A stretch of 64,000 nt of DNA from Pseudomonas sp. RC10 (GTDB lineage: Bacteria > Pseudomonadota > Gammaproteobacteria > Pseudomonadales > Pseudomonadaceae): NCBI RefSeq assembly GCF_038397775.1, contig NZ_CP151650.1:5718501-5782500 (forward strand). Direction: 5' to 3'. The position numbers and the translations under genes are program-made. Under the pieces are notes generated by a model. It saw only the letters and a program-made list of their open reading frames with translations. It had not been told where the DNA came from and did no database searches. The number at the start of each line of letters is the position of its first letter. Position 1 is the first letter of the stretch. Positions 25,386 to 35,091 of this stretch are shown here, piece by piece.

Positions 25386-26969
25386 ATGACCAGACAGGCC
25401 GCCGAAGTCGCGAAACGCCGCACTTTCGCCATTATTTCTCACCCCGACGCCGGTAAGACCACCATCACTGAAAAGCTTTTGCTGATGGGTAAGGCGATTG
25501 CCGTCGCCGGTACGGTGAAATCCCGCAAATCCGACCGCCATGCCACGTCCGACTGGATGGAGATGGAAAAGCAACGGGGTATTTCCATTACCACGTCGGT
25601 CATGCAGTTCCCGTATCGCGAACACATGATCAACCTGCTCGACACCCCGGGCCACGAAGACTTCTCGGAAGACACCTACCGCACCCTGACCGCCGTGGAC
25701 TCCGCGCTGATGGTGCTCGACGGCGGTAAGGGTGTAGAGCCGCGGACCATCGCCCTGATGGACGTCTGCCGTCTGCGCGACACGCCAATCGTCAGCTTCA
25801 TCAACAAGCTCGACCGCGACATCCGCGACCCGATCGAACTGCTCGACGAAATCGAAGCGGTCCTGAAGATCAAGGCCGCGCCGATCACCTGGCCGATTGG
25901 CTGCTACCGGGACTTCAAGGGCGTTTACCACCTGGCCGACGACTACATCATCGTCTACACCGCCGGTCATGGTCATGAGCGTACCGAAACCAAAATCATC
26001 GAGAAGCTGGACTCCGACGAAGCCCGCGCCCACTTGGGCGACGAGTACGAGCGCTTCATCGAGCAACTGGAACTGGTGCAGGGCGCCTGCCACACCTTCG
26101 ATCAACAGGAATTTCTCGACGGCCAGTTGACCCCGGTGTTCTTCGGGACTGCGTTGGGCAACTTCGGTGTCGATCACGTGCTCGACGCCGTGGTGGACTG
26201 GGCGCCGAAACCGTTGGCACGGGTGGCCAATGAGCGCACCGTCGAGCCGGTGGAAGAGAAGTTCTCGGGCTTCGTGTTCAAGATTCAGGCGAACATGGAC
26301 CCTAAACACCGCGACCGCATCGCGTTCATGCGCATCTGCTCGGGCAAGTACGACAAGGGCATGAAAATGCGCCATGTGCGGACCGGCAAGGACGTGCGCA
26401 TCGGCGACGCGCTGACGTTCTTCTCCAGTGAGCGTGAACAGCTGGAAGAAGCCTACGCGGGCGACATCATCGGTCTGCACAACCACGGCACGATCCAGAT
26501 TGGCGACACCTTCACTGAAGGCGAAGGCCTGGGCTTTACCGGTATTCCGCACTTCGCACCGGAACTGTTCCGCCGCGTTCGTCTACGTGATCCGCTGAAA
26601 TCCAAGCAACTGCGTCAGGGTTTGCAGCAACTGGCCGAAGAAGGCGCCACCCAGGTGTTCTTCCCGCAGCGCAGCAACGACATTATTCTCGGCGCGGTCG
26701 GTGTGCTGCAGTTCGACGTGGTCGCGAGCCGCCTGAAGGAAGAATACAAGGTGGAATGCTCCTACGAGCCGATCACCGTGTGGTCAGCCCGCTGGATCGA
26801 TTCGAGCGACAAGAAGAAGCTCGAAGAATTCGAGAACAAGGCGGTGGAAAACCTGGCACTGGACGGCGGCGGTCACCTGACCTACCTCGCGCCAACGCGG
26901 GTCAACCTGAGCCTGATGGAAGAGCGCTGGCCAGACGTGAAATTCCGTGCGACCCGTGAGCATCACTAA
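25386..26969 (+). CDS. prfC: Peptide chain release factor 3
   Basis: The 527-residue GTPase is the usual length for RF3. G1 is HPDAGKTT, G3 DTPGHEDF and G4 NKLD, all in the first 150 residues, followed by the EF-Tu-like domain 2 and the RF3 C-terminal domain ([11 protein letters not shown]). RF3 removes RF1 or RF2 from the ribosome after peptide release. It is transcribed alone from a promoter directly upstream and followed by a REP pair. There is no strong ribosome binding site before ATG 25386. Confidence 0.97.
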   Translation: MTRQAAEVAKRRTFAIISHPDAGKTTITEKLLLMGKAIAVAGTVKSRKSDRHATSDWMEMEKQRGISITTSVMQFPYREHMINLLDTPGHEDFSEDTYRTLTAVDSALMVLDGGKGVEPRTIALMDVCRLRDTPIVSFINKLDRDIRDPIELLDEIEAVLKIKAAPITWPIGCYRDFKGVYHLADDYIIVYTAGHGHERTETKIIEKLDSDEARAHLGDEYERFIEQLELVQGACHTFDQQEFLDGQLTPVFFGTALGNFGVDHVLDAVVDWAPKPLARVANERTVEPVEEKFSGFVFKIQANMDPKHRDRIAFMRICSGKYDKGMKMRHVRTGKDVRIGDALTFFSSEREQLEEAYAGDIIGLHNHGTIQIGDTFTEGEGLGFTGIPHFAPELFRRVRLRDPLKSKQLRQGLQQLAEEGATQVFFPQRSNDIILGAVGVLQFDVVASRLKEEYKVECSYEPITVWSARWIDSSDKKKLEEFENKAVENLALDGGGHLTYLAPTRVNLSLMEERWPDVKFRATREHH

Positions 26970-26999
26970 GCAACTGACCTGAAGGCCTGATGGTTTTCA

Positions 27000-27095
27000 C
27001 ACTGTGGGAGCGAATTCATTCGCAAGACTCACGCTCAGACGATAATTTTCTGTCGTCTGTACCGGCGTCTCGCGGATGAATCCGCTCCCACAGTG
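27000..27095. repeat. REP pair, GGGAGCGAATTCATTCGC family
   Basis: Arms CACTGTGGGAGCGAATTCAT (from 27000) and ATGAATCCGCTCCCACAGTG (to 27095) face each other with about 45 bases between. The right arm carries substitutions (GCGGATGAATCCGC). It lies between the convergent prfC and ggt genes. Confidence 0.93.
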
Positions 27096-27156
27096 GTTTG
27101 CGGGGCTGACTGGCTCTGCTCAAGGCACAAAACCGTAAGACCGCGCTGATCCTGCC

Positions 27157-28824
27157 CTACTTCACCACCTTCCCCACGCCTCGCCCTCTCGGGTCCGACG
27201 CGGTTTCGACTTTCGTGCCGTCGATCTTGATCGCCTGAATGTTGCCCATCGACCAGCCCTGATCTTTCAGCGCGTAGCCCATTGCCTTGAGTTCGTCGGC
27301 GACTTTCTCGTTCAGCGGCGCAAATTTCTCGGTGTAGATCGTGTCCTTCGGCAGCAATTGATGGTGAACCCGCTGCGCGGCGACGGCGTCTTTCAGGGGC
27401 ATGTGGAAGTCATAGAGGTTATTCAGCACCTGAAACACGGTGGTGAAAATCCGTGAGCCGCCCGGCGTGCCCAACACCAGTATGACGGCGCCGTCCCGAG
27501 TCACCAGACTCGGGCTCATGGACGACAGCATTCGCTTGCCCGGTTCGATGGCGTTGGCGTCACCACCGACTACGCCGAACGCATTCGCCACACCGGGTTT
27601 GGAACTGAAATCGTCCATCTCGTCGTTCATCAAAAAACCCGCGCCCTTGACCACCACGCCGCTGCCGTAATCCCAATTCAGCGTGTAGGTGTTGCTGACG
27701 GCGTTGCCTTTGGCATCGACGATGGAGAAGTGGGTGGTCTGGTGCGACTCAAGCCCGGCCTTCACGTTCTCGGTGGGTGAAATGGCGGTCGGGTTGATCT
27801 CGCGAGCGCGATCGGCCAGGTACACATGATCAATCAGCTCGTTGACCGGCGCCTTTGAAAAGTCCGGATCGCCCAAATAATTCGCACGATCGGCGAACAC
27901 ACGTTTTTCAATTTCAGCGAGCAAGTGAATGTAACGCGCCGAGTTCAATGGCACGCCCTTGAAGTCATCGGCCAACTGCTCCTTGATGCCGATCAGTTGC
28001 GCCAGCGCCACGCCGCCCGAGCTGGGCAGCGGCGCGGTGTAGAGGGTGTTGCCGTTGAAATTGACGTGCAGCGGCTTGCGCCACACGGCTTTGTAATCGG
28101 CCAGGTCCTGTTTGGTGATCAGGCCATTGTCAGCTTGCATTTGTGCAACGAGCAGGTCGGCGGTCTGGCCCTTGTAGAACTCGTCTGCGCCCTTATCGGC
28201 GATGCGCTCCAGAGTTTTGGCAAGTTCGGGCTGGCGGAAGGTTTCGCCTTTTTTCATGTTGCCGAAATAGTCGCCGAAGTTGGTCTTACCGTTGAGCTGC
28301 TTGATCGCTTCAGCGCCGTACATGTTCTGTTTCTCGGCGACGGTGAAGCCGTTCTTCGCGTAGCCGATGGCGGGGGTCAGCAGTTCAGACCACGGCAACT
28401 TGCCGAATTTCTGGTGTGCCTCCCACAACCCCATGACCGTGCCCGGCACGCCGGAAGCACGGGCGCCGATCAGGCTCATGCCGGGAATCACGTTGCCCTT
28501 CTCGTCAAGGTACATGTCGCGGCTGGCGGCCTTGGGCGCGGTTTCGCGGTAGTCGATGAAGTACGGTTTGCCATTCATGAAGAGGGTCATGAAGCCCCCA
28601 CCACCGATGTTGCCCGCTTCGGGATAGGTCACGGCCAGGGTGAACGCCGTGGCGACTGCGGCATCAACAGCATTGCCGCCTTTTTTCAGGATTTGCGCGG
28701 CCACTTCAGCGCCGTACTGGTCGGGTGAGGCCACGGCGCCGCCCTCCAGCGCAATGGCGTACACCGGAGAACTGACGGCGAAAATCACCGACAAGGCGAG
28801 GGTTTTGAACGTCGCGACTCGCAT
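27157..28824 (-). CDS. ggt: Gamma-glutamyltransferase (periplasmic)
   Basis: The 555-residue proenzyme has a signal peptide (MRVATFKTLALSVIFAVSSPVYA), a large-subunit part with the GGNAVDAAVATAFTLAV and NIGGGGFM segments, and the autoprocessing site ESHQTTHFS, where T363 would be both the new N terminus of the small subunit and the nucleophile. TLNWDYGSGVVV and GTPGGSRIF are further small-subunit hallmarks. It hydrolyses or transfers the gamma-glutamyl group of glutathione. The start is preceded by AAGGA at the right spacing. Confidence 0.95.
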   Translation of the reverse strand: MRVATFKTLALSVIFAVSSPVYAIALEGGAVASPDQYGAEVAAQILKKGGNAVDAAVATAFTLAVTYPEAGNIGGGGFMTLFMNGKPYFIDYRETAPKAASRDMYLDEKGNVIPGMSLIGARASGVPGTVMGLWEAHQKFGKLPWSELLTPAIGYAKNGFTVAEKQNMYGAEAIKQLNGKTNFGDYFGNMKKGETFRQPELAKTLERIADKGADEFYKGQTADLLVAQMQADNGLITKQDLADYKAVWRKPLHVNFNGNTLYTAPLPSSGGVALAQLIGIKEQLADDFKGVPLNSARYIHLLAEIEKRVFADRANYLGDPDFSKAPVNELIDHVYLADRAREINPTAISPTENVKAGLESHQTTHFSIVDAKGNAVSNTYTLNWDYGSGVVVKGAGFLMNDEMDDFSSKPGVANAFGVVGGDANAIEPGKRMLSSMSPSLVTRDGAVILVLGTPGGSRIFTTVFQVLNNLYDFHMPLKDAVAAQRVHHQLLPKDTIYTEKFAPLNEKVADELKAMGYALKDQGWSMGNIQAIKIDGTKVETASDPRGRGVGKVVK

Positions 28825-28941
28825 GGAGCTTCCTTGTGAATGAACAAAGGTATCAGCTTGTGACAGCCGGGCTGTCTGAATGCTGACCAGACTAGCGCTC
28901 TGTGCTCTGCGATGTGCGGTAAATATTGCTCAAACGCAAAC

Positions 28942-28961
28942 GGCCACCCGTAGGTGGCCGC
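28942..28961 (-). terminator. Terminator of the epimerase gene
   Basis: CGGCCACC and GGTGGCCG pair around a short CGTA loop; on the minus strand the stem is followed by TTTGCGTTT. It lies 25 bases beyond the stop of the gene at 28986. Confidence 0.7.
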
Positions 28962-28985
28962 TAAACATCGTTGGAGCGCGCTCAT

Positions 28986-29885
28986 TCAAGCGCGGATCAT
29001 TTCATTGCGAATCCACTCGACCACCGACGTGGTTTTCGGCACCCAGCCCAGCAGCTCACGCGCGTGTTTGCCACGGACCCGGCTGTTGGAGCCCAGACCG
29101 TAATTGGCCATTTCATAACCCCATTCGGCCTCGGCGTCTTTCAGCGGCCAGTCCTGCGCTTTGCCCAGCCCCATGGCGTCGGCAATGGCGTTGCTCATGT
29201 CGAGGAAGGACGCTTCGCCACTTTCGACAAAATAGAAAGTCCCGGCCGGGTTCTTCTCCAGCGCCAGTGCGTACAGCTCAACCACGTCGTTGATGTGCAC
29301 GTTGGACCAAATGTTGCCGCCGGTGCCGACGTGACGTACGACGCCGCTCTTGCGTGCTTGTTTAACCAATCGTGGCAACTGCACGCTGTCGCGGTTCACA
29401 CCCAGGCTGTGGCCGTAGATCAGCGTGTTGCAGAGGACCGCCGAACGCACGCCCTTCTCGGCAGACGCCAACACCAAATCGTCGATGGCCATGCGGGCGG
29501 CCTTGTCCGGTGTCGCGGCAGGCAACTGGTCTTCGTAGTAAATCTTGTCGGTGCCTTTGCCGCCCGATGCGTCGCCGACGATGCTCGATCCGCTGGTATG
29601 CAAGAAAGGCTTGTTCGAACCTTTCAGGCCTTCGATCAACGCTTCGACGGCACCGCGATGATCGCTGCTGGCCGCGTTGATGACGCCGTCCGCCTGGCGG
29701 GCTTGCTCGGTGAGCAGGGCGTTATCGTCAAGTGTGCCAATGACCGGGACGATGCCCAGCGCCTTGAGTTCTTCTGCCTGTTCCGCGCTGCGCACCAGAC
29801 CGGTGACCTGATGGCCCTTACGAGCCAGGCCCGTTGCAATGGAGCCACCGATAAAACCTGCGGCGCCGGTAATGAATATGTTCAT
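28986..29885 (-). CDS. NAD(P)-dependent epimerase/dehydratase-like protein (atypical SDR)
   Basis: The 299-residue protein opens with a Rossmann nucleotide-binding motif (MNIFITGAAGFIGG) and has SDR features (VINAASSDH, HTSGSSIVGD, VCNTLIYG-like VLCNTLIYG). The usual YxxxK catalytic pair is not apparent: Tyr and Lys in that region are not spaced that way. It therefore belongs with atypical or extended SDRs acting on an unknown substrate. It starts behind GGGAGT and is followed by a terminator, so it is probably transcribed singly. Confidence 0.85.
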   Translation of the reverse strand: MNIFITGAAGFIGGSIATGLARKGHQVTGLVRSAEQAEELKALGIVPVIGTLDDNALLTEQARQADGVINAASSDHRGAVEALIEGLKGSNKPFLHTSGSSIVGDASGGKGTDKIYYEDQLPAATPDKAARMAIDDLVLASAEKGVRSAVLCNTLIYGHSLGVNRDSVQLPRLVKQARKSGVVRHVGTGGNIWSNVHINDVVELYALALEKNPAGTFYFVESGEASFLDMSNAIADAMGLGKAQDWPLKDAEAEWGYEMANYGLGSNSRVRGKHARELLGWVPKTTSVVEWIRNEMIRA

Positions 29886-30102
29886 GAGGTGACTCCCGTT
29901 CGTGGTAAGCGATAGCGGTCAGTATCGGCCTGGGATTCGTTACGAAAAAGGCAGGGCATACCAAATGCCTTTTGACCTGTGCGCACGAATCATCGCGATA
30001 AGCACGGCGCGTTTGATTTCGAATCGATCAGTTGGCGGCAGGTTGACGTGGCTAAGGTAAAGAGACGCATGGCTGCGAATACCGTTGCACGGAGCATTGT
30101 TC

Positions 30103-31149
30103 ATGAAAGTGATTTCGACCCTGATGGCGATCCTGGTGATCACCCTCGCCGCGCTTTTCTTCAGGAACCTGGAAGGTCAGTCCTTCCTCGGGGCAGCACC
30201 TGATCCCATTCAGGCTGACGTTGCCTTTCAAAAAGCCTTGAAGACGATCGAGGCATTCCCCGCCACACAAAGCGTGCAGGAAGTCAGCGTCGATCCCCAC
30301 GCCATCACCCTGAATCAGAAGATGCTGAAACTCACTCTGATCGACCATCCGATTACCGCCACCAAAGTGCGGACCGAGGAGGTGACGAATCCCGATGGCT
30401 CACAAAGCATCCTGTGGTTCGGCAACCTGGAACCTTACGCCAGCGTTCAACCCGAGATCCCGCAATGGCAGGACCCGCTTAATTTCATCACCTTGGTGAA
30501 ATCGGGACAAACCATCACCGGCACGATCAGGCAGGGTTCAAAGTTGTTTGAAATCCGCCCGGTCGGACCAGATCGCCATGTGGTGATTGTTTTGGACGGC
30601 ACGAAAATGCCTCCTGAACGGGAAGAGCCGTTGCTTGCGAAACCTCCCTCGGGCAAGAAGACGACCGCGTCTTCGAGGTCGCTCGTGCCCTCCGCTGATC
30701 CCACGCTCACCCACATCGAGGTGATGACGGTCGTGCCGCAGAACACAGTGGCTGAGTATCAGGGCGACATGGTGGCCTTGATGCAACTGGCCGTGGCCCT
30801 CGCCAATCAGAGCTACATCAACAGCATGGTTGGCATCAGACTGCGACTGGTCGCCTATCAGGTGACCGACGACATGCCGAAAGCAAGGCGTCCCGGTGCA
30901 GAACCCATGCGCCCGCAGAACTTCAAGGATGAGCAGATGGACGACTTGATCGCACTGCGCAACAAAAGCAGCGCAGATGTCGTCGTGTACATTTTTCGGG
31001 CGTCCCCGACCGGGGACGGAGCGCTCAGCTGTGGTCAGACGCTGCGAAACGGCTCAGCCGCCGACACGGCCTTCGCGATGGTGAATTACAAGTGCATCGC
31101 CAATTTCGCCTTCACTCGCGGGATCGGGCGTTTGCAGTCGCTCCGCTAG
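30103..31149 (+). pseudogene. Truncated reprolysin-like metallopeptidase with a lost zinc motif
   Basis: The 348-codon frame starts at ATG 30103 behind GGAG (30091-30094) and has an N-terminal signal or anchor helix (residues about 4-20). From residue about 205 it resembles secreted metzincins: IEVMTVVPQ, NQSYINSMVGIRLRLV, DLIALRNKSSADVVVYI, SCGQT, AFAMVNYKC. Where such proteins carry HExGH the sequence reads FTRGIGRLQ, so both His and the Glu are replaced, and a TAG follows five codons later, removing the third ligand and the C-terminal part. I call it a decayed gene; an inert secreted protein remains possible. It lies tail-to-tail with the LysR gene, 24 bases away. Confidence 0.65.
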
Positions 31150-31173
31150 CAAACGATGGTCGGCCACAGGTCC

Positions 31174-32070
31174 TCACGCCGCATAATTCGCCAGCTTCTC
31201 CTGAATGAAATCCAGAAAGCACTGAATCCTCAGCGCGAGTTGCGAGTTGCGGTAATAGACCGCGTGAATCGGCTGGCGATAGCCGCTGTTGGCCTGTGAC
31301 AGGACAACTTTCAAACGGCCTAGGCGGATGTCTTCGTGGGTCATGAAGTGCGACAGGCAGACAATGCCCTCCCCCGCCAACGCCAACTGACGCAAGGTCT
31401 CGCCACTGGATGCAGAGACCGTCGGCTGAATGAACAGCCGGTCACCCTCGCTGTGCCGCAAGGGCCAGTGATTCAGGGTTTCGGTCTGCGTGAAGCCCAG
31501 CAACGAATGCCCGCTCAACGCTTCGACTGTCTTGGGCGTGCCGTGTTTTTTCAGGTAATCGGGGCTGGCAAGGATGTTCAGCGGGCTGGAACCGAGTGAT
31601 CGCGCATGCAACGTCGAATCGGCCAACGCGCCGATGCGGATTGCCACATCGGTGCTCTGTTCCAACAGGTCGATGATCAGATCGTTGCTGTTCAATTCCA
31701 GCTGGATATCCGGGTAGAGCGTCCGGAATTCGGCCACGTAAGGCACGATGGAATGCAGCATGAACGGCGACGCGGCGTTGATTCGCAGGCGTCCGGACGG
31801 TGTCTGTTGCCGCAGCGACATGCGCTCTTCCAGCTCTTCCATTTGCCCGAGGATCTGCTTGGCGCGTTCGAGGAAAAACTTGCCCTCTTCGGTCAGGTCC
31901 ATGCGCCGCGTGGTGCGGTTGATCAGCGTGGTGCCGAGCTTGGCTTCGAGCCGTGACAAGGTGCGGCTGATGGCCGAAGGCGTCTGGCCGATCTGCTCGG
32001 CGGCGGCGGAAATCGAGCCGCTTTCGATCACTGAAACGAAGACCTGCAACTCATCGGACCGGGCCTTCAT
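31174..32070 (-). CDS. LysR-family transcriptional regulator
   Basis: The 298-residue protein starts at ATG 32070 (MKARSDELQVFVSVIESGSI). It has the N-terminal winged helix with AAAEQIGQTPSAISRTLSRLEAKLG (about residues 19-43) and a LysR effector domain. Its start codon overlaps the TetR stop as ATGA, so the two regulators form one operon. The target is unknown; the nearby GST gene is the obvious candidate. Confidence 0.92.
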   Translation of the reverse strand: MKARSDELQVFVSVIESGSISAAAEQIGQTPSAISRTLSRLEAKLGTTLINRTTRRMDLTEEGKFFLERAKQILGQMEELEERMSLRQQTPSGRLRINAASPFMLHSIVPYVAEFRTLYPDIQLELNSNDLIIDLLEQSTDVAIRIGALADSTLHARSLGSSPLNILASPDYLKKHGTPKTVEALSGHSLLGFTQTETLNHWPLRHSEGDRLFIQPTVSASSGETLRQLALAGEGIVCLSHFMTHEDIRLGRLKVVLSQANSGYRQPIHAVYYRNSQLALRIQCFLDFIQEKLANYAA

Positions 32071-32630
32071 GGCAGCAGACCCGCCGCGCGGTAGGCCAGG
32101 ATGGTGGTGTCGAACACGCCGATGTCGCCCCTTCCACGCGCCACCAATTGTGCGCCTTCCACTGCCGCGTAAATCGCCATCGCCTGCTGCTGCGCTTCGT
32201 CTTCGGACAGCTGCGGACGACAGGTGGCCAGCACTTCGCTCAGCCACTTCACATTGACGTCGGTGAAGTGATCAACCTCGACCCGCACCTCCGGCGGCAG
32301 GTCGTCGTATTCGGCGGCCATGATCCCGCACAGGCACATGCGGTTGTCGTTGACCAACGCCGCACGAAAGATCCCGGTGTAACCCTGTATCCACGTCTCC
32401 AGGTCGTCGGAATTGGCGCGCAAATCGCTCAGATAGGCGAAACCGTCTTCGGTGTAGCGCTTGGCCAAGGCACTGCCCAGATCGCCCTTGGTGGGGAAGT
32501 GGTAGTGAATGCTCGCGCTCTTGATGCCGACTTCCTTGGCCAGTTCACGAAAGCTCAAGCCGTTGTAACCACGGGTCTGCACCATTTTGCGGGCGACCGT
32601 CATGATCGTTTCTCGGGTGTCCATGTTCAT
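32067..32630 (-). CDS. TetR-family transcriptional regulator
   Basis: The 187-residue protein has an N-terminal TetR helix-turn-helix (GYNGLSFRELAKEVGIKSASIHYHFPTK, about residues 20-48, given here as the span only) and a C-terminal ligand-binding part with Cys residues near position 100 (MCLCGIM). ATG 32624 is an alternative start. It is divergent from the GST gene, and two matching palindromes in the shared 139-base region are likely its operators. It is co-transcribed with the LysR gene. Confidence 0.92.
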   Translation of the reverse strand: MNMDTRETIMTVARKMVQTRGYNGLSFRELAKEVGIKSASIHYHFPTKGDLGSALAKRYTEDGFAYLSDLRANSDDLETWIQGYTGIFRAALVNDNRMCLCGIMAAEYDDLPPEVRVEVDHFTDVNVKWLSEVLATCRPQLSEDEAQQQAMAIYAAVEGAQLVARGRGDIGVFDTTILAYRAAGLLP

Positions 32631-32686
32631 GTTCTGTTACCCCCTTGGCGGGCGACGCCCAACTCACGCCCGGCAAAAAAATTCTG

Positions 32687-32752
32687 CCTATCGATAGATA
32701 GGCATTGACAGCAAATTTCATCTGCGCGCATTGTATACCTACCGATAGATAG
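32687..32752. promoter_or_regulatory. Paired operator sites between tetR-type and GST genes
   Basis: CCTATCGATAGATAGG (32687-32702) and CCTACCGATAGATAGA (32738-32753) are two copies of a CCTAYC-GATA-GATAGG inverted repeat, 51 bases apart centre to centre. They flank a good -35 box TTGACA (32705-32710) pointing at the GST gene; a -10 of the form TTGTAT (32731-32736) has long spacing. The arrangement fits repression of both divergent promoters by the TetR protein. Confidence 0.72.
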
Positions 32753-32769
32753 ACAACTATGGAGCTCGC

Positions 32770-33414
32770 ATGAAAGTTTTCGACATTCCCGGTTTCCCCA
32801 ATCCCCTTCGCATCCGCATCGTGCTGGCCGAAAAAGGCCTGGCCTCCAATGTGGAGTTCGTGAAGATCGACCTGCCCGCAGCGGAACACAAGCAACCGAC
32901 GTTTCTGGCCATCAACCCGACGGGCACGGTACCTGTTTTGCAGCTGGATGATGGCACCTATATTTCCGAATGCACGGCCATCACTGAATACCTCGACAAC
33001 CTCGACGGCAACCCGACCCTGACCGGCAAGACACCGAAGGAAAAGGCCGTCATCCACATGATGCAGAAACGTGCGGAATCCGAACTGGCCGACCCGGTGG
33101 GCTTTTACTTCCACCACGCCACTCCCGGTCTGGGCGCAGGCTTGCAGCCGTACAAGAGCCCGGAATGGGAAGGTCGCGTGGACTGGGGCAATCGTCAACG
33201 GGACAAAGCCGTCGCCGGCATGAAGTATTTCAACCAGGTCCTGAGCAGCCAGCCATACGTGGCAGGCGATGCGTTTTCCATGGCCGACATCACGGTCCTC
33301 GCGGGTCTGGTGTTCGCGGGTTTTGCCAGCATCGACATCCCTGAAGAATGCACGGCGCTGAAGTCCTGGCAAGCCAACGTGCAGCAGCGCCCCAGCGTCA
33401 GAAGCCCGGCCTGA
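32770..33414 (+). CDS. Glutathione S-transferase family protein
   Basis: The 214-residue protein has the thioredoxin-like N-terminal domain (VPVLQLDDGTYISECTAITEYLD, span about residues 54-76; NPTGTVPVL with the cis-Pro, and the ES/EC-type glutathione contact) and an all-helical C-terminal domain with MADITVLAG, the N-capping box. It would conjugate or reduce an electrophile with glutathione. The promoter region carries two palindromes probably bound by the divergent TetR protein, so an inducible detoxification role is likely. Confidence 0.93.
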   Translation: MKVFDIPGFPNPLRIRIVLAEKGLASNVEFVKIDLPAAEHKQPTFLAINPTGTVPVLQLDDGTYISECTAITEYLDNLDGNPTLTGKTPKEKAVIHMMQKRAESELADPVGFYFHHATPGLGAGLQPYKSPEWEGRVDWGNRQRDKAVAGMKYFNQVLSSQPYVAGDAFSMADITVLAGLVFAGFASIDIPEECTALKSWQANVQQRPSVRSPA

Positions 33415-33495
33415 CCACGTGTGCGCCCCGGCCTGCAAAGGGTCGGGGCATTCTCTGAATCCACTGATCTTTCAGCTCTTTTCGAGTACACCCAC

Positions 33496-34467
33496 ATGAC
33501 CGTTTTCAACACCCATTGGGCGTTGCGCCAGACCCTGGCCATCGCCGCGCTGAGCGCCGCCTGTTCGTTTCTGCCCGCTCACGCGAGCACCACCCCGGCA
33601 GGCCATCAGGCCGCGCACAGCTACACCCATCAAACCGCGCCGACCCAATTCGTCGACGTGAACGGCGCACACCTGGCTTACCGTCGTTTCGGCAAAACCG
33701 GGGGCATACCGTTGGTGTTTCTTCAGCACTTTGTCGGCAACCTCGACAGCTGGGACCCGAAGGTCATCGACGGTTTTGCCAAGGATCGCGAAGTCATCCT
33801 CTTCGATAACGCAGGCGTCGCCAGTTCGAGCGGTGAAGTGCCGAACAACATTCAGGACATGGCCAAGTACGCTGCCGGTCTGCTTCAGGCGCTGGGTGTG
33901 AAGAAGGCTGACTTGTTGGGCTTCTCGATGGGCAGCCTGATTGCTCAGCAAGTGGCACTCGACCATCCAGACGTGGTGCGTCGCCTGATTCTGGTGGGCT
34001 CATCGCCACAGGGCGGTGTGGGCATGGCATCACTGACGCCTGAATTTCAGGGCTATCTGGCGAAGAAACGCGACGTGCCGGACGAGTTGCTGCTGGACGT
34101 GTTCTTCACCCAGAGCGCTGAAAGCCAGGCTTCCGGTCGCGAGTTCCTGACCCGTCTGCGTGCCCGCAAGGTCAACCGCGACGTCAACGTCAGCGACAAG
34201 ACGGCCCCCGCGCAAGCCGCCGCCATCGCGGGTTGGGGTGCGCCATCGGACCACGCCAACGACTATCTGAAAAACATCAAGCAACCGACGCTGGTGGTCG
34301 CGGGCAGCCACGACATCGTGTTCTACACCGCCAACGACGTGACCCTGCAACAGAACCTGCCGAACGCTCAGCTGGAGATCTACCCCGATTCGAACCACGG
34401 GGCGATCTACCAATACCCGGACTTGTTCGTCAAACACGCCACGCTGTTTCTCAACGGCGTGAAGTGA
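33496..34467 (+). CDS. Exported alpha/beta hydrolase
   Basis: The 323-residue protein is taken from ATG 33496, which gives a signal peptide (HWALRQTLAIAALSAACSFLPAHA); the frame is open upstream to 33421 but without a better start. The hydrolase core has GFSMGS (nucleophile elbow Ser), the strand VVAGSHDIV (acid) and DSNHG (catalytic His), with LVFLQHFVGNLDSW giving an oxyanion-loop HF. It may be an esterase or haloperoxidase-like enzyme. It follows the GST gene by 81 bases and may be read with it. Confidence 0.88.
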   Translation: MTVFNTHWALRQTLAIAALSAACSFLPAHASTTPAGHQAAHSYTHQTAPTQFVDVNGAHLAYRRFGKTGGIPLVFLQHFVGNLDSWDPKVIDGFAKDREVILFDNAGVASSSGEVPNNIQDMAKYAAGLLQALGVKKADLLGFSMGSLIAQQVALDHPDVVRRLILVGSSPQGGVGMASLTPEFQGYLAKKRDVPDELLLDVFFTQSAESQASGREFLTRLRARKVNRDVNVSDKTAPAQAAAIAGWGAPSDHANDYLKNIKQPTLVVAGSHDIVFYTANDVTLQQNLPNAQLEIYPDSNHGAIYQYPDLFVKHATLFLNGVK

Positions 34468-34473
34468 TCCCCA

Positions 34474-34504
34474 AACGCTGCGTTGTCTTCCGACACGCAG
34501 CGTT
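34474..34504. terminator. Shared terminator hairpin of convergent genes
   Basis: AACGCTGCGT (34474-34483) pairs perfectly with ACGCAGCGTT (34495-34504), in the 39-base gap between the convergent hydrolase and mdaB genes. T-runs are short on both sides. Confidence 0.6.
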
Positions 34505-34506
34505 GT

Positions 34507-35091
34507 TCAGACGCCGAACACCGACGCAAGATGCGCTTCGTAGCGTTTCACGTCAGCCTCGATGTTCGGCACTTTCATCACGTCCACCGCCAGGAAAGTC
34601 GGCAGGCCGGTCATGCCGAGGAACTGATTGGCCTTGTGGAACGGGAAGTACACCGCGTCCACGCCTTTGCCTTCGAAGAAATCGGTCGGGTCATCGAATG
34701 CTTGCTGCGGCGCATTCCACGTCGCCGAAATCATGTACTGCTTGCCCTGCAACAGACCGCCGCTGCCGTATTTCTGCGAGGCGTCGGAGCGGGTGCGGCC
34801 GTCGTTGGCGTACAGGCTGCCGTGGCCTTCTGTGAAGACTTCGTCGATGTATTTTTTCACGGTCCACGGCGCGCCCATCCACCAGCCCGGCATCTGCCAG
34901 ACGATCACGTCAGCCCAAAGGAATTTCTGCACTTCTTCAGCGACGTCGTAACCGCCGTCGATGAACGTCTGCTGCACGTCAAAACCGGCGCGGTCCATGA
35001 AGGCCAGCGCAGCGTCGTGCAGGGTGGCGTTGTAGCGGCCGTCGGAGTGCGCGAATTGCTTGCCGCCGTTGATGAACAGAACCTTCTTCAC
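34507..35091 (-). CDS. mdaB: NAD(P)H:quinone oxidoreductase, MdaB-like
   Basis: The 194-residue flavodoxin-fold enzyme starts at GTG 35091 (MKKVLFINGGKQFAHSDG) behind GAGG; the 20 codons further upstream are not family-like. It shows the MdaB features GKQFAHS near the N terminus, VWQMPGWWMGAPWTVKKYID around residue 65, and YGSGGLLQGKQYM. MdaB uses FAD and NADPH for two-electron reduction of quinones, avoiding semiquinone radicals. It is divergent from a YgiN-like monooxygenase gene, the partner of MdaB in E. coli. Confidence 0.93.
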   Translation of the reverse strand: MKKVLFINGGKQFAHSDGRYNATLHDAALAFMDRAGFDVQQTFIDGGYDVAEEVQKFLWADVIVWQMPGWWMGAPWTVKKYIDEVFTEGHGSLYANDGRTRSDASQKYGSGGLLQGKQYMISATWNAPQQAFDDPTDFFEGKGVDAVYFPFHKANQFLGMTGLPTFLAVDVMKVPNIEADVKRYEAHLASVFGV

